Below, piece after piece: positions 5,888 to 7,261 of a stretch of 7,261 nucleotides of DNA. Position numbers and translations under genes: made by a program. The stretch lies in NCBI GenBank assembly GCA_002373165.1, contig DFJS01000023.1:1227-8487 (forward strand), given 5' to 3'. This DNA comes from Ruminococcus sp. UBA3665 (GTDB lineage Bacteria > Bacillota > Clostridia > Oscillospirales > Ruminococcaceae). Below the pieces are notes generated by a model that saw nothing but the letters and a program-made list of their open reading frames with translations, was not told the DNA's origin and did no database searches. The first letter of the stretch is position 1, and each line of letters starts with the position of its first letter.

Positions 5888-5952
5888 ATTATTATCATAC
5901 CATATTTTTCAAAAAATAGCAAGAATTTTTCTGAAAAAAACGGGCAGACTGT

Positions 5953-5975
5953 TTCTGAAATATTCTATTTCAGAA
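5953..5975 (+). promoter_or_regulatory. 23-bp perfect inverted repeat abutting the spoVAC ribosome binding site
   Basis: TTCTGAAATA (5953-5962) and TATTTCAGAA (5966-5975) pair perfectly over 10 bp with a 3-nt centre. The repeat ends one base before AGGAG (5977-5981), which serves ATG 5990. In DNA it looks like a dimeric repressor operator; in RNA it is a hairpin stacked against the ribosome binding site. No U tract follows, so it is not a terminator. Confidence 0.5.
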
Positions 5976-5989
5976 CAGGAGAGATTTTT

Positions 5990-6439
5990 ATGCAGGTCAC
6001 ACCGGAATTATATCAGGACATGCAGAAACAGGCTGTTCCGCACTCGAATACAAAAATCAATGTACTGATGGCCTTTGTTACGGGCGGAAGCATCTGCACT
6101 GTGGGACAGCTTTTATTCACTGTATTCCAGAATCTGGGATTCAGTCAGCTGCAAAGCATGGCCTGGACATCGATTACGCTTGTCTTTTTGAGTGCTTTGC
6201 TGACAGGGCTGGGGATTTATCAGAAACTCGCCAGACATGCCGGAGCCGGAACGCTTGTTCCGATTACCGGGTTTGCAAATGCAATTGCCTCTTCGGCGAT
6301 TGAATCCAAAACAGAAGGCTTTATTCTGGGCATCGGAACGAAAATTTTCACGATTGCAGGGCCGGTTATTCTGTACGGCACAGCGGCTTCCGTCATTTAC
6401 GGGCTGATTTATTATCTGATGCAAATTTTTAATATCTGA
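5990..6439 (+). CDS. spoVAC: SpoVAC-family stage V sporulation membrane protein
   Basis: 149 residues, the usual length of SpoVAC. It is hydrophobic, with membrane segments at about 24-46 and 60-78 and further ones between 87 and 145. Family hallmarks seen from memory of Bacillus SpoVAC are AFVTGGSICTVGQ (28-40), LSALLTGLGIY (67-77) and the highly conserved AGAGTLVPITGFANAIASSA (84-103) followed by ESKTEGFILG. In spore formers, SpoVAC with SpoVAD and other SpoVA proteins forms the inner spore membrane channel that moves calcium dipicolinate. Here no spoVAD or spoVAE follows; the next gene is a phosphatase, so the rest may lie elsewhere or the protein may serve another role. ATG 5990 follows AGGAGAG at good distance. 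It is transcribed divergently from the two-component operon and sits behind a vegetative-type promoter. Confidence 0.88.
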   Translation: MQVTPELYQDMQKQAVPHSNTKINVLMAFVTGGSICTVGQLLFTVFQNLGFSQLQSMAWTSITLVFLSALLTGLGIYQKLARHAGAGTLVPITGFANAIASSAIESKTEGFILGIGTKIFTIAGPVILYGTAASVIYGLIYYLMQIFNI

Positions 6440-6453
6440 GCCGGTTCCGGCTC
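6438..6453 (+). other. GC-rich hairpin overlapping the spoVAC stop codon
   Basis: GAGCCGGTTCCGGCTC is a perfect 16-bp palindrome beginning within the TGA stop. In RNA it forms a 6-bp stem with a GUUC tetraloop. The following bases (GGATACATATATAAT) are AT-rich but not a U tract, so terminator function is doubtful; it may stabilise or separate the spoVAC and phosphatase parts of the message. The remaining spacer to 6511 holds only AT repeats (including a 14-bp palindrome at 6470-6483) and the downstream ribosome binding site. Confidence 0.45.
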
Positions 6454-6511
6454 GGATACATATATAATAATAATTATAATTATATTTCTCAATCCGGAAG
6501 GAGTTTTTTAC

Positions 6512-7042
6512 ATGAAAAAATTATATGTTACCCGTCACGGCCTGACGGCTTTCAATGCAGAAGAGCGTGTCTGCGGTTCGACAGACCTGCCTCTGACCGA
6601 AACCGGACTCCGGCAGGCTGCGGAAATGGCACAGCAAGCCGCCGCCTTCGGCGATATCGAAAGAATTATTGCATCCCCTATGCTTCGTGCACAGCAGACC
6701 GCGCAGGCTGTTGCAGATGTGCTCTGTCTGCCGATTGAGACAGATATCCGTCTGCGCGAATGGGATTACGGCGATTTTGAAGGCAAAAGCCGTCTGACTT
6801 CGGGATTTCCGGAAGCAAAAGCAGAATTCGGCGTAAAAATGCCCGGCGGCGAATCGGTTTTCCAAATAGTGCACAGAGCATACAGTCTGCTGGATGAACT
6901 CAAAACTGCGCCAAACACTGCTATTTTAGTCTGCCACGGCGGTGTGGCGCGAGTCATCGACAGCTATTTTCATGATATGACAGTCGACAGATTTATGCAT
7001 TTCTTTATGGGCAACTGCGAAATCAAAGCTTATGAATTTTAA
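6512..7042 (+). CDS. Histidine phosphatase family protein (phosphoglycerate mutase-like)
   Basis: 176 residues, a compact cytoplasmic enzyme. The catalytic core is visible: R8-H9-G10 in YVTRHGLTAFN (His9 is the phospho-acceptor), R59 in SPMLRAQQTA, E83 in LREWDYGDFEG as likely proton donor, and H142 in LVCHGGVAR. This is the branch-1 histidine phosphatase layout. The short length and the fold pattern fit broad-specificity phosphatases (GpmB, CobC and PhoE-like) rather than a glycolytic mutase, which is usually longer. The substrate cannot be assigned; no cobalamin genes are nearby to support CobC. ATG 6512 follows GGAAGGAG with an 8-nt gap, a strong site. It lies 72 nt after spoVAC with no clear promoter between, and is probably cotranscribed; a strong terminator follows. 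Confidence 0.93.
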   Translation: MKKLYVTRHGLTAFNAEERVCGSTDLPLTETGLRQAAEMAQQAAAFGDIERIIASPMLRAQQTAQAVADVLCLPIETDIRLREWDYGDFEGKSRLTSGFPEAKAEFGVKMPGGESVFQIVHRAYSLLDELKTAPNTAILVCHGGVARVIDSYFHDMTVDRFMHFFMGNCEIKAYEF

Positions 7043-7050
7043 TCTCTTTG

Positions 7051-7079
7051 CCGTTCATGTTCTGCATGGACGGTTTTTT
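7051..7079 (+). terminator. Rho-independent terminator after the phosphatase gene
   Basis: CCGTTCATG (7051-7059) pairs with CATGGACGG (7065-7073) over 9 bp, including one G-U pair, around loop TTCTG and is followed by TTTTTT (7074-7079). It starts 8 nt after the phosphatase stop codon and closes the rightward spoVAC-phosphatase unit. Confidence 0.9.
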
Positions 7080-7127
7080 CCGTCATACTCAGGAGTAAAT
7101 CTGCCATAAACAGAATCAGATTTGCCA

Positions 7128-7156
7128 TTGCTTTTTCTGTCAAACTATGATAGAAT
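7128..7156 (+). promoter_or_regulatory. Probable promoter of the gene at 7214
   Basis: TTGCTT (7128-7133), a 17-base spacer and TAGAAT (7151-7156) with a TGA extension form a reasonable extended -10 promoter. Transcription would start near 7163, about 50 nt before the start codon. Just upstream, AAATCTG (7097-7103) and CAGATTT (7117-7123) form a dyad with a 13-nt centre that could be an operator. Confidence 0.55.
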
Positions 7157-7213
7157 ATAAATAATATCATAATTTGTTCATAAATAGAAATATTACCAAG
7201 GGGGAAAACTCAC

Positions 7214-7261
7214 ATGCAAAAACCTGAAACTCTCAGAAACGTGAGTTCGATGGAAAAAATC
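7214..7261 (+). CDS. Start of an unidentified gene, cut by right edge
   Basis: ATG 7214 opens a frame of 16 codons (M-Q-K-P-E-T-L-R-N-V-S-S-M-E-K-I) that runs off the window. AAGGGGG lies at about 9 nt upstream, a strong ribosome binding site, and a plausible promoter lies at 7128-7156. Too little protein is visible to name a family. AACTCAC (7207-7213) just before the ATG can pair with GTGAGTT (7241-7247) inside the gene. Confidence 0.7.
   Translation, partial: MQKPETLRNVSSMEKI

Noticed and set aside
5859..6068. Rightward frame starting M-K-N-F-K-I and overlapping the spoVAC start
   Set aside because: Starts within the promoter -35 region, has no ribosome binding site and runs out of frame into the well-supported spoVAC gene.
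6438..6487. Terminator or independent promoter between spoVAC and the phosphatase gene
   Set aside because: The GC-rich hairpin lacks a U tract, and the TATAAT words at 6463 and 6475 have no matching -35 box, so cotranscription is the simpler reading.

Overview
The window looks like chromosomal DNA of a low-GC, Gram-positive, Clostridia-type bacterium, possibly an Oscillospiraceae/Ruminococcus-like lineage. The grounds are AT-rich spacers, strong AGGAG/GGGGG-type ribosome binding sites, consensus sigma-A promoters, a SpoVAC-family sporulation membrane protein, a PhoB-type response regulator with its kinase, and U-tailed terminators. The genus assignment is inference; no 16S or other marker is present. 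No insertion sequence, phage gene, CRISPR array or rRNA is visible.

Layout. (1) Bases 1-47 hold the 5' two thirds of an initiator tRNA-fMet on the minus strand, running off the left edge, with its own promoter (TTGACA-N17-TATACT). (2) Bases 262-2833 form a leftward exopolysaccharide unit: a perfect consensus promoter (TTGACA-N17-TATAAT), a structured leader of about 97 nt with a possible 7-codon leader peptide, a minimal polyprenyl-phosphate sugar phosphotransferase starting at TTG, an intercistronic hairpin, a large Wzz-type co-polymerase and a terminator. (3) Bases 3030-5864 form a leftward two-component operon: an OmpR/PhoB-family response regulator, then 3 nt later a 668-residue sensor histidine kinase, then a terminator. 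The kinase's outside domain contains about 230 residues of Pro/Glu/Thr-rich sequence with a 24-residue Asp-rich tract. (4) Divergent and rightward from about 5859 are a SpoVAC-family protein and a histidine-phosphatase (phosphoglycerate-mutase-like) protein, closed by a strong terminator at 7051-7079. (5) A last rightward gene begins at 7214 and is cut by the right edge.

How the parts may work together. The 5802-5989 spacer is a divergent control region. Two copies of CTTGAAA, 11 bp apart, lie 10 bp upstream of the regulator's own -10 box, the geometry of PhoB/PhoP-type sites, and overlap the -35 of the rightward promoter. The response regulator could therefore control itself and the spoVAC-like unit. 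The kinase looks like a surface sensor whose disordered acidic/proline-rich arm could reach into or bind the cell wall. The neighbouring sugar transferase and co-polymerase act on envelope polysaccharide but have their own promoter and leader, so any functional link with the kinase is only suggested by proximity.

Most unusual signals: the kinase's low-complexity sensor arm, the phased direct repeats, the leader-peptide/hairpin arrangement ahead of the sugar transferase, a spoVAC homologue without spoVAD/spoVAE next to it, and a 23-bp palindrome abutting its ribosome binding site.
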